A stretch of 35,555 bases of DNA from Rhodobiaceae bacterium (GCA_002683515.1 NYTN01000053.1:1-35555); one strand, 5' to 3'. Counted from the stretch's first letter, positions 18,314 through 26,699 are shown. The notes: generated by a model not told the origin, from the letters alone. Translations and numbers: made by a program.

Positions 18314-19293
18314 CACGTGAAGATAGTGCCAAGATAAAGCCAATCGACCCACTGGAGTCGGCATCACGCACACTCGATGCCGAGATTGCAGGTCTTGCAA
18401 AACTTAAATCCAGTCTTTCGAATGATTTTGTTACCTCTGTTGAAATGCTGGCGGGGGTGGACGGGCGAATTATCATATCCGGCATGGGCAAAAGTGGACA
18501 TATAGGTCGTAAAATTGCTGCAACCCTTGCCTCAACAGGTACTCCGGCACAATTTGTCCACCCCGGCGAAGCAAGTCATGGCGACTTAGGCATGATAACA
18601 GCTCAAGATATCGTGATAGGTCTCTCCTGGTCAGGGGAAACTCCTGAACTTGCAAATCTACTCGCTTATGTAAAACGCTTTAAAATTCCGCTGATTGGCA
18701 TTACGTCAAATACGGATAGTGCATTAGGCGTGGCGGCAAGTATCTGCCTTACATTACCTAAAGCTGAAGAAGCCTGCCCCTATGGACTTGCTCCCACCAC
18801 ATCCACAACAATGCAACTCGCTATGGGAGATGCATTGGCGGTAGCGTTGCTCCAACGTCGCGGCTTCACCAATATGGATTTCAAGAGTTTCCACCCAGGC
18901 GGCAAACTTGGCTCAGGACTGATGATTTTGAACGACATTATGCATAAGAATGATAAGCGGCCTCTTTGCGAAGGTTCTATTCTGATGTCTGAAGCATTAA
19001 TGATTATGACCGGCAAGGGCTTTGGGTGCTTGGGTGTTACTAACTCAAAAGGCGAGCTCACCGGCATTATTACAGATGGTGACTTGCGGCGTCACATGGG
19101 AACGCATTTACTGGACAAAACCGCAGCTAATATAATGACTGAAAACCCAAAAACAGTTTCAGATACTATGCTTGCTGCTGAAGCGCTCGCCGTGATGAAT
19201 GACAATAAAATTCAAAGTCTCTTCATTTGTGAAGCATCAAAACCGATTGGTTTTGTCCACTTGCATGATTTACTCCGTGCCGGGGTTGGTTAG
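18310..19293 (+). CDS. kdsD: D-arabinose-5-phosphate isomerase (KdsD/KpsF family)
   Basis: A 327-residue isomerase of ribulose 5-phosphate and arabinose 5-phosphate, the first step towards Kdo of lipopolysaccharide. The N-terminal SIS domain holds GMGKSGHIGRKIAATLASTG (about 58-77), the HPGEASHGDLGM loop and the PTTSTTMQLAMGDALA block. Two CBS domains fill about 205-327 (GCLGVTNSKGELTGIITDGD and IQSLFICEASKPIGFVHLHD). Domain order and length fit KdsD/KpsF/GutQ. It overlaps galU by four bases, and its end lies 11 bases from the convergent msrA gene. Confidence 0.94.
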   Translation: MTREDSAKIKPIDPLESASRTLDAEIAGLAKLKSSLSNDFVTSVEMLAGVDGRIIISGMGKSGHIGRKIAATLASTGTPAQFVHPGEASHGDLGMITAQDIVIGLSWSGETPELANLLAYVKRFKIPLIGITSNTDSALGVAASICLTLPKAEEACPYGLAPTTSTTMQLAMGDALAVALLQRRGFTNMDFKSFHPGGKLGSGLMILNDIMHKNDKRPLCEGSILMSEALMIMTGKGFGCLGVTNSKGELTGIITDGDLRRHMGTHLLDKTAANIMTENPKTVSDTMLAAEALAVMNDNKIQSLFICEASKPIGFVHLHDLLRAGVG

Positions 19294-19298
19294 GGTTC

Positions 19299-19312
19299 TC
19301 AAGTTAACTTGA
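19299..19312. other. 14-base perfect palindrome between convergent kdsD and msrA
   Basis: The sequence TCAAGTTAACTTGA is fully self-complementary without a loop and includes the msrA stop codon. No T-run follows on either strand, so it is not an intrinsic terminator. It is a possible protein site or chance. Confidence 0.25.
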
Positions 19313-19960
19313 TACTCCGATAGGACAAGCAACACCCGTACCGCCAAGCCCGCAATAACCGTTAGGGTTTTTACCTAAATATTGCTGGTGATAATCTTCA
19401 GCATAATAAAATTCGGGCGCATCAATAATTTCCGTTGTGATGGGTCCGTAACCAGCTTGTTGGAGTTTTTCTTCAAACTGAGATTTAGACTTCAGCGCCA
19501 CATTTTTTTGTGCCTCAGAGAATGTATAAATGCCTGAACGATATTGCGTTCCAAAATCATTACCTTGAGCCATACCCTGTGTCGGATCGTGATTTTCCCA
19601 GAAGATTTGTAACAACGTCTCAAAGTTGACCGCATCAGGGGTAAACACAACTCTGACCACCTCATTATGACCCGTCAAACCTGAGCAAACCTCTTCATAT
19701 GTAGGGTTAGGGGTTAGACCCGCCGCATAACCTACCTGTGTAGAGAATACATCTGCACCTTCCCAAAACTTTCGTTCTGCGCCCCAAAAACAGCCCATAC
19801 CGAACAGGGCAAATTCTACCCCATCCGGCCAAGGTGACATCAAGGGCGTATCGAAAATAAAATGCTTACCCGACACATTCAATGCCATATCACGACCGGG
19901 CAATGCCTCATCCGAGCTTGGTAATTCAGCTTTTTTTCTCATTAAATTAAACACCATCAT
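19304..19960 (-). CDS. msrA: peptide-methionine (S)-S-oxide reductase MsrA
   Basis: A protein of about 218 residues that reduces methionine-S-sulfoxide in proteins. The active-site motif GCFWGAE contains the catalytic Cys, and the YAGG-like segment reads VGYAAGLTPNPTYEEVCSG. TGHNEVVRVVF, FWENHDPTQ and the C-terminal HQQYLGKNPNGYCG, with its resolving Cys, are as expected. A GAGG ribosome site precedes two adjacent ATGs (19960 and 19957); the second has the better spacing. About 45 residues precede the catalytic core, as in longer MsrA forms. It starts six bases downstream of the preceding ATPase stop, making it the last gene of the riboswitch operon. Confidence 0.93.
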   Translation of the reverse strand: MMVFNLMRKKAELPSSDEALPGRDMALNVSGKHFIFDTPLMSPWPDGVEFALFGMGCFWGAERKFWEGADVFSTQVGYAAGLTPNPTYEEVCSGLTGHNEVVRVVFTPDAVNFETLLQIFWENHDPTQGMAQGNDFGTQYRSGIYTFSEAQKNVALKSKSQFEEKLQQAGYGPITTEIIDAPEFYYAEDYHQQYLGKNPNGYCGLGGTGVACPIGVSS

Positions 19961-19965
19961 ACACC

Positions 19966-20739
19966 TCAAACTGCTTCCCGGATACGAATATCCGACTGGA
20001 TTGTTTCAATAGGGCCTTCTCTTCGCCCCTCAAGCAACTGTCTTAGCCACGGATTTTGATCTTTCCGCGCCGCTTCAGAATTACCATGCCAGCGCATACA
20101 TCCCTCATGCAAGACTGCAATCTCATCATACGCATCATGAATATTAACCATATTTCCGATAACGGAAATCACAGTCGCCCCTCTTTTATCAACAAGGCCT
20201 TTTATCATTCGATCAATTTTTGCTGCCAAAATCGGATCAAGTCCGGCGGTAGGATTGTCGAGTAATAAAATATCAGGGTCTGTCGCAATTGCCCGTGCAA
20301 GCCCTACTCTTTTTTGCATACCCCCAGATAAATCTGCAGGCGTCAAAATAGCGTTTTCTTGGGGAAGGCCTACTTTAGGCAATAAGTCTTCTGCCCGCGC
20401 CCGTGCCGCCCGGCGCCCCATACCATCTGCCATAAGTCTAAAGGCTATGTTTTCCCAAACGGATAAACTGTCAAAAAGAGCATTTTGCTGAAACAACATG
20501 CCAATACGATGGCTCAACTCTTTGGGTCTTTGTGCTGCTGGCCCAACCTCTTGACCGTCAATTTTAATGACACCTTCTGAAGGGGCATAAAGACCGACCA
20601 AACATTTTAAAAGCACAGACTTACCAGCGGCCGCCGGTCCGATAAGTGCAAGGGACCGCCCTTGCTTTAATGATAAATCAACCTTGTCCAATGCGACCAG
20701 ATTATCAAAAGTCTTAGTGACAGCCTCAACCTGCAACAT
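19966..20739 (-). CDS. MlaF-like ABC ATPase with degenerate catalytic residues
   Basis: A 257-residue ABC ATP-binding protein. The true start is ATG 20739, with GGAGAAG upstream; it overlaps the previous gene by 14 bases. Walker A is GPAAAGKS (34-41), the Q-loop region is MLFQQNALFDSLSVWENIAF and the signature is LSGGMQKR. These resemble MlaF, the ATPase of the phospholipid/ABC lipid transporter. Two key positions differ: after Walker B the catalytic Glu is Asn162 (LLLDNPTAGLDP), and the switch His is Gly195 (VISVIGNM). ATP binding should survive while hydrolysis is doubtful. Its permease and MCE partners are not in the window. It lies between btuD and msrA in the cobalamin operon. Confidence 0.85.
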   Translation of the reverse strand: MLQVEAVTKTFDNLVALDKVDLSLKQGRSLALIGPAAAGKSVLLKCLVGLYAPSEGVIKIDGQEVGPAAQRPKELSHRIGMLFQQNALFDSLSVWENIAFRLMADGMGRRAARARAEDLLPKVGLPQENAILTPADLSGGMQKRVGLARAIATDPDILLLDNPTAGLDPILAAKIDRMIKGLVDKRGATVISVIGNMVNIHDAYDEIAVLHEGCMRWHGNSEAARKDQNPWLRQLLEGRREGPIETIQSDIRIREAV

Positions 20740-21565
20740 TTTTTTCTTCTCCGGTGACTTTGTTTGAAGGGATAATATAAGGCCCTTTGTCTGTCCTGCC
20801 AAATTCTGCATCTACATTAAACACAGATGATAAGTTCTTCTGAGATAAAACCGCTTCCGGACTTCCCATAGCCACAACTTTACCTTCACTCATTAAGACG
20901 AGCCTGTCACTTAACCGTGCTGCAAGAGTAAGGTCATGAACAATGGTAACGACAAGCTTGCCTTTAAGCGCTTCTTCTTGCAGAAGCGCAGAAAGCTTCA
21001 ATTGGCGCTCAGGATCAAGCGATGTAAACGGCTCATCCACCAGCAAAATATCTGCATCAGTCGCAAGCAAACGCGCCATTAAAATCATAGCCTGCTCTCC
21101 ACCTGACAAAGATAAGACAGATTTCTCCGCATAGGCCTCTGCGCCGCAACGCTCCATCACCTCGTATATTTTTGCATCATCAATATGACGCGTATGGAAA
21201 CTCTCTCCATGCGGTAATCGTCCAAGCGCAACAATATCTCGCGCCAAAACCGGCCAATATACTGCTTGAAATTGAGGTAAATAGGCAATCATTCTGGCAC
21301 GCCTAATAGGGTCAGACAAAATATCCGCACACCCATCATATAAAATCTGCCCTGTTTTGGGGGTCAATAAGCCTGCAAGACATTTAAGCAATGTGGTTTT
21401 GCCTGCTCCATTCGGGCCAATGAGACTTACAATCTCTCCCGCCTCCAAGCTGAGGGAAACGTTACTGAGAGTTTTTTGCATTACATCGCCAATGCCTTCA
21501 TAGCGATGACATAAATCTAAAACATCGACAGTCTTGTTAGTCTTAACCGCTACCATTTCTGCCAT
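20726..21565 (-). CDS. btuD: ABC transporter ATP-binding protein, BtuD/FecE/HmuV type
   Basis: A 279-residue ATPase powering a FecCD-type importer. Walker A is GPNGAGKTT (near 50-58), the Q-loop is YLPQ, the signature LSGGEQ, and Walker B with intact Glu LLVDEPFTSLDP; the switch His is present in IVHDLTL. All catalytic residues are therefore there, in contrast to the next gene. The start ATG 21565 overlaps the binding-protein gene by 16 bases; a second ATG at 21556 would reduce this to seven. Cobalamin is inferred as substrate from the riboswitch and btuB in the same operon; the family also serves iron siderophores and haem. Confidence 0.85.
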   Translation of the reverse strand: MAEMVAVKTNKTVDVLDLCHRYEGIGDVMQKTLSNVSLSLEAGEIVSLIGPNGAGKTTLLKCLAGLLTPKTGQILYDGCADILSDPIRRARMIAYLPQFQAVYWPVLARDIVALGRLPHGESFHTRHIDDAKIYEVMERCGAEAYAEKSVLSLSGGEQAMILMARLLATDADILLVDEPFTSLDPERQLKLSALLQEEALKGKLVVTIVHDLTLAARLSDRLVLMSEGKVVAMGSPEAVLSQKNLSSVFNVDAEFGRTDKGPYIIPSNKVTGEEKNVAG

Positions 21566-22467
21566 CTTTCAGGATTATCAATTTTAGGCACACAAGTAGG
21601 GTTTAAAATCTCACCAATAATCTGCGCCGATTCCAAAAGGCGCGGGCCTGGGCGGTTATAAAAGTGATTACCATTAACTATATAGACTTCGCCGTCCTGC
21701 ACCGCCCTTAAAGACTGCCACGAAGCGCCATGTGTTAAAGTGCTGAGTTCATCGCGTGCGCGCCCTATATCAAATCCACAAGGCCCCACAATAATCACAT
21801 CAGGATCAGCAGCATGAATATCTTCCCACATCACAGTTGGCGAATGAAGCCCACTTTCACCCAGCACAACATCACCGCCACCATAAGAAATAATTTCCGG
21901 CATCCAGTTACCGGCCCCCATAAGCGGAGCCGTCCATTCCATAAAGAATACAGATTTTCTTGCCTGACCTGAGACCGCTTCAGCAAGATTTGCAAACCCT
22001 GACCTCATCTCCCGGACAAGTGCCTCCCCTCGCGCTTCACTTGACAGAGCTTTTGACAAGTTATGTATATCCGTCATCACATCATCTAGGGTCATTGGCT
22101 CAAGCGATACTAGATTCGGTGGTGTATTATGTGACCCCATCCAGTCATGCAAAGCTGTTTCCACCTCATCAAGACTAACGGCACATAGCTCACATTGCGA
22201 CTGGGTAACAATCACATCAGGTGCTAACTCAGCAAGCTTATCAGCATCTAACCGATAAACAGATACACCCTGCTCGACAAGACGACGCACATCTGCATCA
22301 ATCTTAGCCGCTTGATCCATAGGATTCATTTTTGGCTGGGTCAAAATCGGAAGATCATTCAGACCAAGCGGCCAGTCACATTCATGAGACCGGCCCACAA
22401 GATTCTGCTGAAACCCCAAAGCACAAACCAATTCGGTTGCGCTCGGAAGTAGGGAAACAATTCTCAA
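21550..22467 (-). CDS. BtuF-like cobalamin-binding protein without signal peptide
   Basis: A 305-residue member of the periplasmic-binding-protein-like (TroA/BtuF) family. It starts at TTG 22467, fixed by GGAGG five bases upstream. The protein begins directly with the fold (MRIVSLLPSATELVCALG) and has no signal peptide, so as read it is cytoplasmic. SHECDWP and the cysteine-rich QCELCAVS are typical of a cobalamin-binding subgroup found beside B12 genes. VIIVGPCGFDIGRA and NHFYNRPGPRLLES follow. It lies 23 bases after btuB and overlaps btuD. A second, exported binding protein is encoded at 25794-26699, so this copy may bind or sense B12 inside the cell instead. Confidence 0.8.
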   Translation of the reverse strand: MRIVSLLPSATELVCALGFQQNLVGRSHECDWPLGLNDLPILTQPKMNPMDQAAKIDADVRRLVEQGVSVYRLDADKLAELAPDVIVTQSQCELCAVSLDEVETALHDWMGSHNTPPNLVSLEPMTLDDVMTDIHNLSKALSSEARGEALVREMRSGFANLAEAVSGQARKSVFFMEWTAPLMGAGNWMPEIISYGGGDVVLGESGLHSPTVMWEDIHAADPDVIIVGPCGFDIGRARDELSTLTHGASWQSLRAVQDGEVYIVNGNHFYNRPGPRLLESAQIIGEILNPTCVPKIDNPERWQKW

Positions 22468-22490
22468 AAACGCCTCCTTCCTGTTAGCAT

Positions 22491-24335
22491 CTAAAAGTCA
22501 AAACGCAAGCCAACATTAAATGACCTGTCTGATGAACCAAAGCCATAAGCCGTCTGATAATCCTCATCGAGCAAGTTAGAAACCTTACCCTGAATTTTTG
22601 AATAGGCGTTGATTTGATAATGTGCGCCAAAATCAACGAGATTGTAATCTTCTAGGTCCACCTGCGTAGACGGAAAAGCATTAAAATTAGTATCAATGAC
22701 ATCACGCACTGATAATACCGACAGATTAGTAGTGAGTTTCTCACTCAAGCTAGCTGTAATGGTCATATTGAGTGTGTGCCGAGGGCGTCTAATCTCACGA
22801 CTACCATTTGAAAGTTTAGGGTCCTGATAGGTGTAATTTGCGGCAACAATAACACGATCACCCAGAGCCAAGTCAGCAGTCATCTCCACTCCCTCATAAG
22901 TACTTTTTCCAGGTTGTTGGAGATATTTACCATTCGAATAGCCAATAAGGTTATCAAGCGTGATTTTAAAAACACTCGCCGACAAAAACATGCCATCTCC
23001 ATTATCATAGATAATGCCGATATCTTCACTAACGCTTTCTTCGGGTTCAAGATTAACATTTCCACAAAGACCGTCCTGACAGAAAATACTTTTCCCAAAC
23101 TGCTCATATAGGCTAGGCGAACGGAAGCCTGTTCCGTAAGTTGCCCGCAACTTCAGTGCCGGGGTTAGTTCTTTCATTATAGTCGCGCGCCCCGTTTCAT
23201 GTTTGCCAAATTCTTCCTGATCATCAATACGAGCGGCAAAAGTCAGAAATAAATCCGACATTGGCATCGTCTGCCACAAAATATGAGCAGATTGGTTTTT
23301 AGCTTCATATGTCTCTGTTCCGTCATCATATTCCTCAGTTTCCATTTCTAAACCGAATAAAAACTGGTTCATTTCATTCACCGCATAATGCCCCTGATAG
23401 ACAAACATTTCGCGTATGCCCTCAGTCGAAAGTGTCGAAAAGGCCGAAACGGAAATATTTTCATCCTTGGAGGTCACCAAGCTTACTTCGTGACGAATAT
23501 TATCGCCCTGATAGGCAATACCAAGTTTTGCATTAACGCTTTCAAAGGCAGTCGTGTCATTAGAATCGACTGGCACATAATCATCATGGTTCACATCACT
23601 ATCGACATAGCGGACAGATAAATTAAGTTCCACATTGTCAGAGAGCGCCAGCCCAAACCGCCCGACAGCCGACATATATTCATAGCCGTCATCTTCTGTA
23701 TTACCGTCATCTTCATCAGCCGAAGAAAACCCGTCGCTTTCTGAAAAATTAAGAGCAACGCCATAATCCAAATTGGAAAGGCTTCCTGCCGCAAAACCTG
23801 AAGCACTATAACTGTCATAACTCCCAGCCTCTAAAGACAGGCTCTGCCGCGTTGGGCCACCATAAGCTGAAAACATGCTAACAACACCGCCAACAGCTTC
23901 ACTGCCGTAAAGCACACCATGCGATCCGCGCAATACTTCGATACGCTCGATTCCCAATGTCGTAATATGTGCCCATTCAGCTTGCTGGCTGACGGGGCTG
24001 TTTAATTGAATACCATCAAGTTGTACCACCGAATATTTTCCGGTTAACCCGCGTAAAAAGACATTCGAACTTGTACCTGGACCACCAGATGAATAACTGC
24101 TCACACCGCTGACTCGTTGCAAGACATTTTGCAAATGACGTTCCTGATAATTCAGAAAGTCTTCCTCATCCAGCACTGAAATAGATGCCCCGATTTGATC
24201 CACATTGGTTGGTATACCGGTTGCAGAAACTACAATTTCGTCAACCGCATCAGCATGGGCTACGCGAGATAAAACTAAAACAAAAAAGCAGGGTAACAAA
24301 CAAATTAAAAACAGGTAACTACGTAAAGGTAGCAT
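22491..24335 (-). CDS. btuB: TonB-dependent outer-membrane cobalamin receptor
   Basis: A 614-residue outer-membrane receptor. ATG 24335 has GGAG six bases upstream and is followed by a signal peptide of about 28 residues ending VAHA. The TonB box DEIVVSA opens the mature protein. The plug domain follows (ISVLDEEDF, VFLRGLTGKYSVVQLDGIQ, IERIEVLRGSHGVLYGSEAV), then a beta-barrel ending in the terminal Phe of NVGLRFDF. Length is typical of BtuB. The riboswitch at 24444-24612 lies in its leader and marks cobalamin as the ligand. It heads the operon with the binding protein, ATPases and msrA. Confidence 0.92.
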   Translation of the reverse strand: MLPLRSYLFLICLLPCFFVLVLSRVAHADAVDEIVVSATGIPTNVDQIGASISVLDEEDFLNYQERHLQNVLQRVSGVSSYSSGGPGTSSNVFLRGLTGKYSVVQLDGIQLNSPVSQQAEWAHITTLGIERIEVLRGSHGVLYGSEAVGGVVSMFSAYGGPTRQSLSLEAGSYDSYSASGFAAGSLSNLDYGVALNFSESDGFSSADEDDGNTEDDGYEYMSAVGRFGLALSDNVELNLSVRYVDSDVNHDDYVPVDSNDTTAFESVNAKLGIAYQGDNIRHEVSLVTSKDENISVSAFSTLSTEGIREMFVYQGHYAVNEMNQFLFGLEMETEEYDDGTETYEAKNQSAHILWQTMPMSDLFLTFAARIDDQEEFGKHETGRATIMKELTPALKLRATYGTGFRSPSLYEQFGKSIFCQDGLCGNVNLEPEESVSEDIGIIYDNGDGMFLSASVFKITLDNLIGYSNGKYLQQPGKSTYEGVEMTADLALGDRVIVAANYTYQDPKLSNGSREIRRPRHTLNMTITASLSEKLTTNLSVLSVRDVIDTNFNAFPSTQVDLEDYNLVDFGAHYQINAYSKIQGKVSNLLDEDYQTAYGFGSSDRSFNVGLRFDF

Positions 24336-24356
24336 AATAATCTCCATACAGAATTT

Positions 24357-24372
24357 GCCGGATAATTCCGGC
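24357..24372 (-). promoter_or_regulatory. hairpin between B12 riboswitch and btuB ribosome binding site
   Basis: GCCGGA and TCCGGC form a perfect six-base stem with a four-base loop, ending about 11 bases before the GGAG of btuB. No T-run follows, so the riboswitch probably acts on translation, and this hairpin may be part of its expression platform. Confidence 0.4.
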
Positions 24373-24443
24373 GCTATTATTCGTCGTCTGTAACGGAAAT
24401 ACCGTCCTCCACAGTGCATCCCGCCTGTAGAAAGTAACGACCA

Positions 24444-24612
24444 TATATGGCAGGTTTCCTGGCTTGCGTATCAGCATGTTTTGTCGCCTTCCCCTTCCGG
24501 GTGGCATATGACAAACACTTCTCGCCTACAGTTGCGGGAGCAGCTACAGAGTTGGTAATAACAACCTTACTGTATTCCCTTTTACCCCCTTCACGGGGCA
24601 CCAAATATGCCT
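24444..24612 (-). promoter_or_regulatory. cobalamin riboswitch controlling btuB operon
   Basis: On the minus strand the conserved parts appear in order: TTGGTGCC near 24600; the GGGTAAAAGGGAA block; AACTCTGTAGCTGCTCCCGC (the conserved GCTGxxCCCGCAACTGTAGG region); a CCACCCGGAAGGGGAAGGCG hairpin region; GCTGATACGCAAGCCAGGAA; and the B12 box AGCCAGGAAACCTGCC at about 24463-24448. These are the hallmarks of the AdoCbl riboswitch. Cobalamin binding would reduce btuB expression. Confidence 0.95.
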
Positions 24613-24616
24613 AATC

Positions 24617-24645
24617 GTCATACCCTGATTGAAAAAATCGGTCAA
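24617..24645 (-). promoter_or_regulatory. sigma70 promoter for riboswitch-btuB transcript
   Basis: A -35 TTGACC (24645-24640) and a -10 TATGAC (24622-24617) are separated by 17 bases. Transcription would begin near 24610, just at the start of the riboswitch, which supports the assignment. Confidence 0.65.
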
Positions 24646-24656
24646 GTTTTGAGAAA

Positions 24657-24684
24657 TTAGCTAAGGAATATAGGCCTTAGTTAA
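24657..24684 (-). terminator. weak terminator-like hairpin after the permease gene
   Basis: On the minus strand CTAAGG and CCTTAG form a six-base stem with an eight-base loop, extended by three A-T pairs beyond one mismatch. It overlaps the permease stop codon. Only a short T stretch (TTTCTC) follows, so termination would be weak. Confidence 0.3.
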
Positions 24685-25694
24685 GCTAATCTGGCGAGGC
24701 CGCGCCCTCTCAAAAGCAAATAGATGAAAAACGGCACACCCAATAATGCCGTCACCACGCCAAGTTTTAATTCTGTCATTGTCGGTAAAAGTCGTATCAG
24801 CAAATCGGCAGCAACGAGCAGGATTGATCCAAAAATCGCAGATGGCAGAAGCGCACGGGACGGCATATACCCAAAAAACGGGCGCATAATATGCGGCGCA
24901 ACCAGCCCAACAAATCCTATGACACCGGCAACAGCCACGGCCCCTCCAATTGCCAACGCCATACCAACAGCAAGTTGACCCCTAATCTTAAAAATATTCG
25001 CGCCAAGGCTAAAGGCTGTATCTTCACCTAAAATTAGTGCATCAAGTTTTTTCCCGCCTAAAAGCATCAGACCACACCCGACAAAAATTAAGGGTAGAGC
25101 TAGCCCAACATGACTCCATGACCGGTTTTCCAGTGACCCAAGAAGCCAATAAGTGATTTCAAGCGCAGCAAAATAATTATCTGATAGATTAAGAGTAAGA
25201 GAAATACCTGACCCTGCAAAAGCACTAATCGCAAATCCGGCTAATATTAGGCGCAATGTATCACCGCGCTGTCCCGCGAGAGTAAATAGCAAAATAACAG
25301 ACACTAATGCGCCGGCACTCGCCATTAATGGCACAGCAAATGAGAGAGTTCCCGTCAAACCTATGTAAATCGCTAGCACCGCGCCTAATGCTGCGCTATT
25401 CGCGGCACCTAATATAGACGGCTCCGCGAGACCATTTTGCAAAAGCCCCTGTACGGCTGCACCGCTTAACCCCAAAGCAAAACCTATGAGCACAGCCAGC
25501 ACAAGTCGTGGCGCACGTATCTCCGATAATATCAAAGCGTTTAGATATTCTTCATTGCCACCATCTCGATAGAAAAGCCACCGCACCATATCCATTGGGG
25601 AAATAAACCCACTCCCAACCATTAAGGACGCAAATCCAACCAGCAATAATATGCCGATAAGAATAATCATGTTTCTGGAATCTTTGCGCTGCAT
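24681..25694 (-). CDS. btuC: FecCD/BtuC-type ABC transporter permease
   Basis: A 337-residue inner-membrane permease with about nine or ten hydrophobic segments. Family landmarks include RAPRLVLAVLIGFALGLSGA, the QGLLQNGLAEPSILG segment and the GFVGLVAPHIMRPFFG loop that docks the ATPase. Length matches BtuC/FecD. ATG 25694 was chosen; an internal ATG at 25670 would also keep the first membrane segment. It lies just upstream of the riboswitch promoter on the same strand, so it is expressed apart from btuB, yet is the only permease near the BtuD-like ATPase. Cobalamin as substrate is inferred from context. Confidence 0.85.
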   Translation of the reverse strand: MQRKDSRNMIILIGILLLVGFASLMVGSGFISPMDMVRWLFYRDGGNEEYLNALILSEIRAPRLVLAVLIGFALGLSGAAVQGLLQNGLAEPSILGAANSAALGAVLAIYIGLTGTLSFAVPLMASAGALVSVILLFTLAGQRGDTLRLILAGFAISAFAGSGISLTLNLSDNYFAALEITYWLLGSLENRSWSHVGLALPLIFVGCGLMLLGGKKLDALILGEDTAFSLGANIFKIRGQLAVGMALAIGGAVAVAGVIGFVGLVAPHIMRPFFGYMPSRALLPSAIFGSILLVAADLLIRLLPTMTELKLGVVTALLGVPFFIYLLLRGRGLARLA

Positions 25695-25793
25695 GTTGTG
25701 ACCCTAATCGTCTCTAATTTTCTCTTCAAGTTTAAAAGCACTTATGTGACTTCATGCTGGACTTTCGATTATGGAAATGCCAACAAAAAACAC

Positions 25794-26699
25794 ATGGCAA
25801 AACTAAAACGCAAAATTCTAATTGGCTTATTGGCTGTGATGATTGTTTTTTCCAGCAACACCGGCATAACAGAAGAATTGAAAAACAATGAAACCTACAT
25901 GCCCCGTGTTGCCAGTCTGAATCTTTGCGCGGATGCTTATCTGATAGCCTTTGCAAAGTCCGAGCAGATTTTAAGTCTTACACAGCAATCCTCGGACCCT
26001 ACACTCTCAGCTTTTGTTGAAGAAGCTTCAAATTTTCCAATTTCATCTGGTCGCCTGTCAGACATCCTGCAACAACATCCGGACATTATTATCATTAACA
26101 ATTATTCACCGCCGCCAAACGACGCATTAATGTATAAGCTCGGCATTAAAATTGTGAAACTTGAGGCCTCCAATAGCTATCAATCCGCGCGTAATGAAAT
26201 TCTTGTGCTTGGGAAAGCACTGAACCGACTTGAAGCAGCAAAAGCCTATCTGGCAAAACTTGATAAGGAACTAAGAGAGGCCCAACCCTCAGAGATGACG
26301 AACAGACCAAGTATTATTAACTATCAAAGGCGTGGCATTGTCGTCGGCGAAAATCATATTCTGGATGATATAATCCAGCTTGCTGGGGCAAGGAATCTCG
26401 GACGCGATACCGAAAGAACCATCGGTCCAATGTCTCTGGAAAATCTAATCCGCCTTCAGCCGGATTATGTATTGAGCATATCTGAAAAAGATGAACGAAT
26501 TTACAACTCTGAGGATCGCGGCTCAGAGATACTAAGTCATCCTGCCCTAGAAAAGATGTTCGGCGCTGAACAACATATTTATATTCCCCAAAATTTGACG
26601 GTTTGTGCAGGTGCAACAACTCCAAAAGCTGTAGCTCATCTTGTTAATTCTTTGAGATCCTCAAGGCTAAATGCCGAGACCCGTCAAATCCTTGAGTAA
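25794..26699 (+). CDS. exported ABC substrate-binding protein, BtuF/FecB type
   Basis: A 301-residue periplasmic binding protein. ATG 25794 is followed at once by a signal peptide (MAKLKRKILIGLLAVMIVFS), which is the reason to reject a longer start at 25698. The fold begins with RVASLNLCADAYLIAFA and contains ILSLTQQSSDP, HPDIIIINNY, ENHILDDIIQLAGARNLG and the closing TTPKAVAHLV. It belongs to the TroA-like helical-backbone group and is divergent from the permease, with about 100 bases between starts. It is the likely periplasmic partner of the BtuCD-type transporter. Its 3' end overlaps the convergent gene by 33 bases. Confidence 0.82.
   Translation: MAKLKRKILIGLLAVMIVFSSNTGITEELKNNETYMPRVASLNLCADAYLIAFAKSEQILSLTQQSSDPTLSAFVEEASNFPISSGRLSDILQQHPDIIIINNYSPPPNDALMYKLGIKIVKLEASNSYQSARNEILVLGKALNRLEAAKAYLAKLDKELREAQPSEMTNRPSIINYQRRGIVVGENHILDDIIQLAGARNLGRDTERTIGPMSLENLIRLQPDYVLSISEKDERIYNSEDRGSEILSHPALEKMFGAEQHIYIPQNLTVCAGATTPKAVAHLVNSLRSSRLNAETRQILE

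Noticed and set aside
20740..20811. 24-codon N-terminal extension of the MlaF-like ATPase
   Set aside because: The internal ATG at 20739 has a good ribosome site and begins the ABC fold; the extension only re-reads the end of btuD.
23309..23621. Overlapping plus-strand open frames inside btuB
   Set aside because: They are shadows of the beta-barrel coding region without start signals or motifs.
24377..24604. 75-residue minus-strand open frame upstream of btuB
   Set aside because: It coincides with the cobalamin riboswitch, whose conserved bases explain the sequence.
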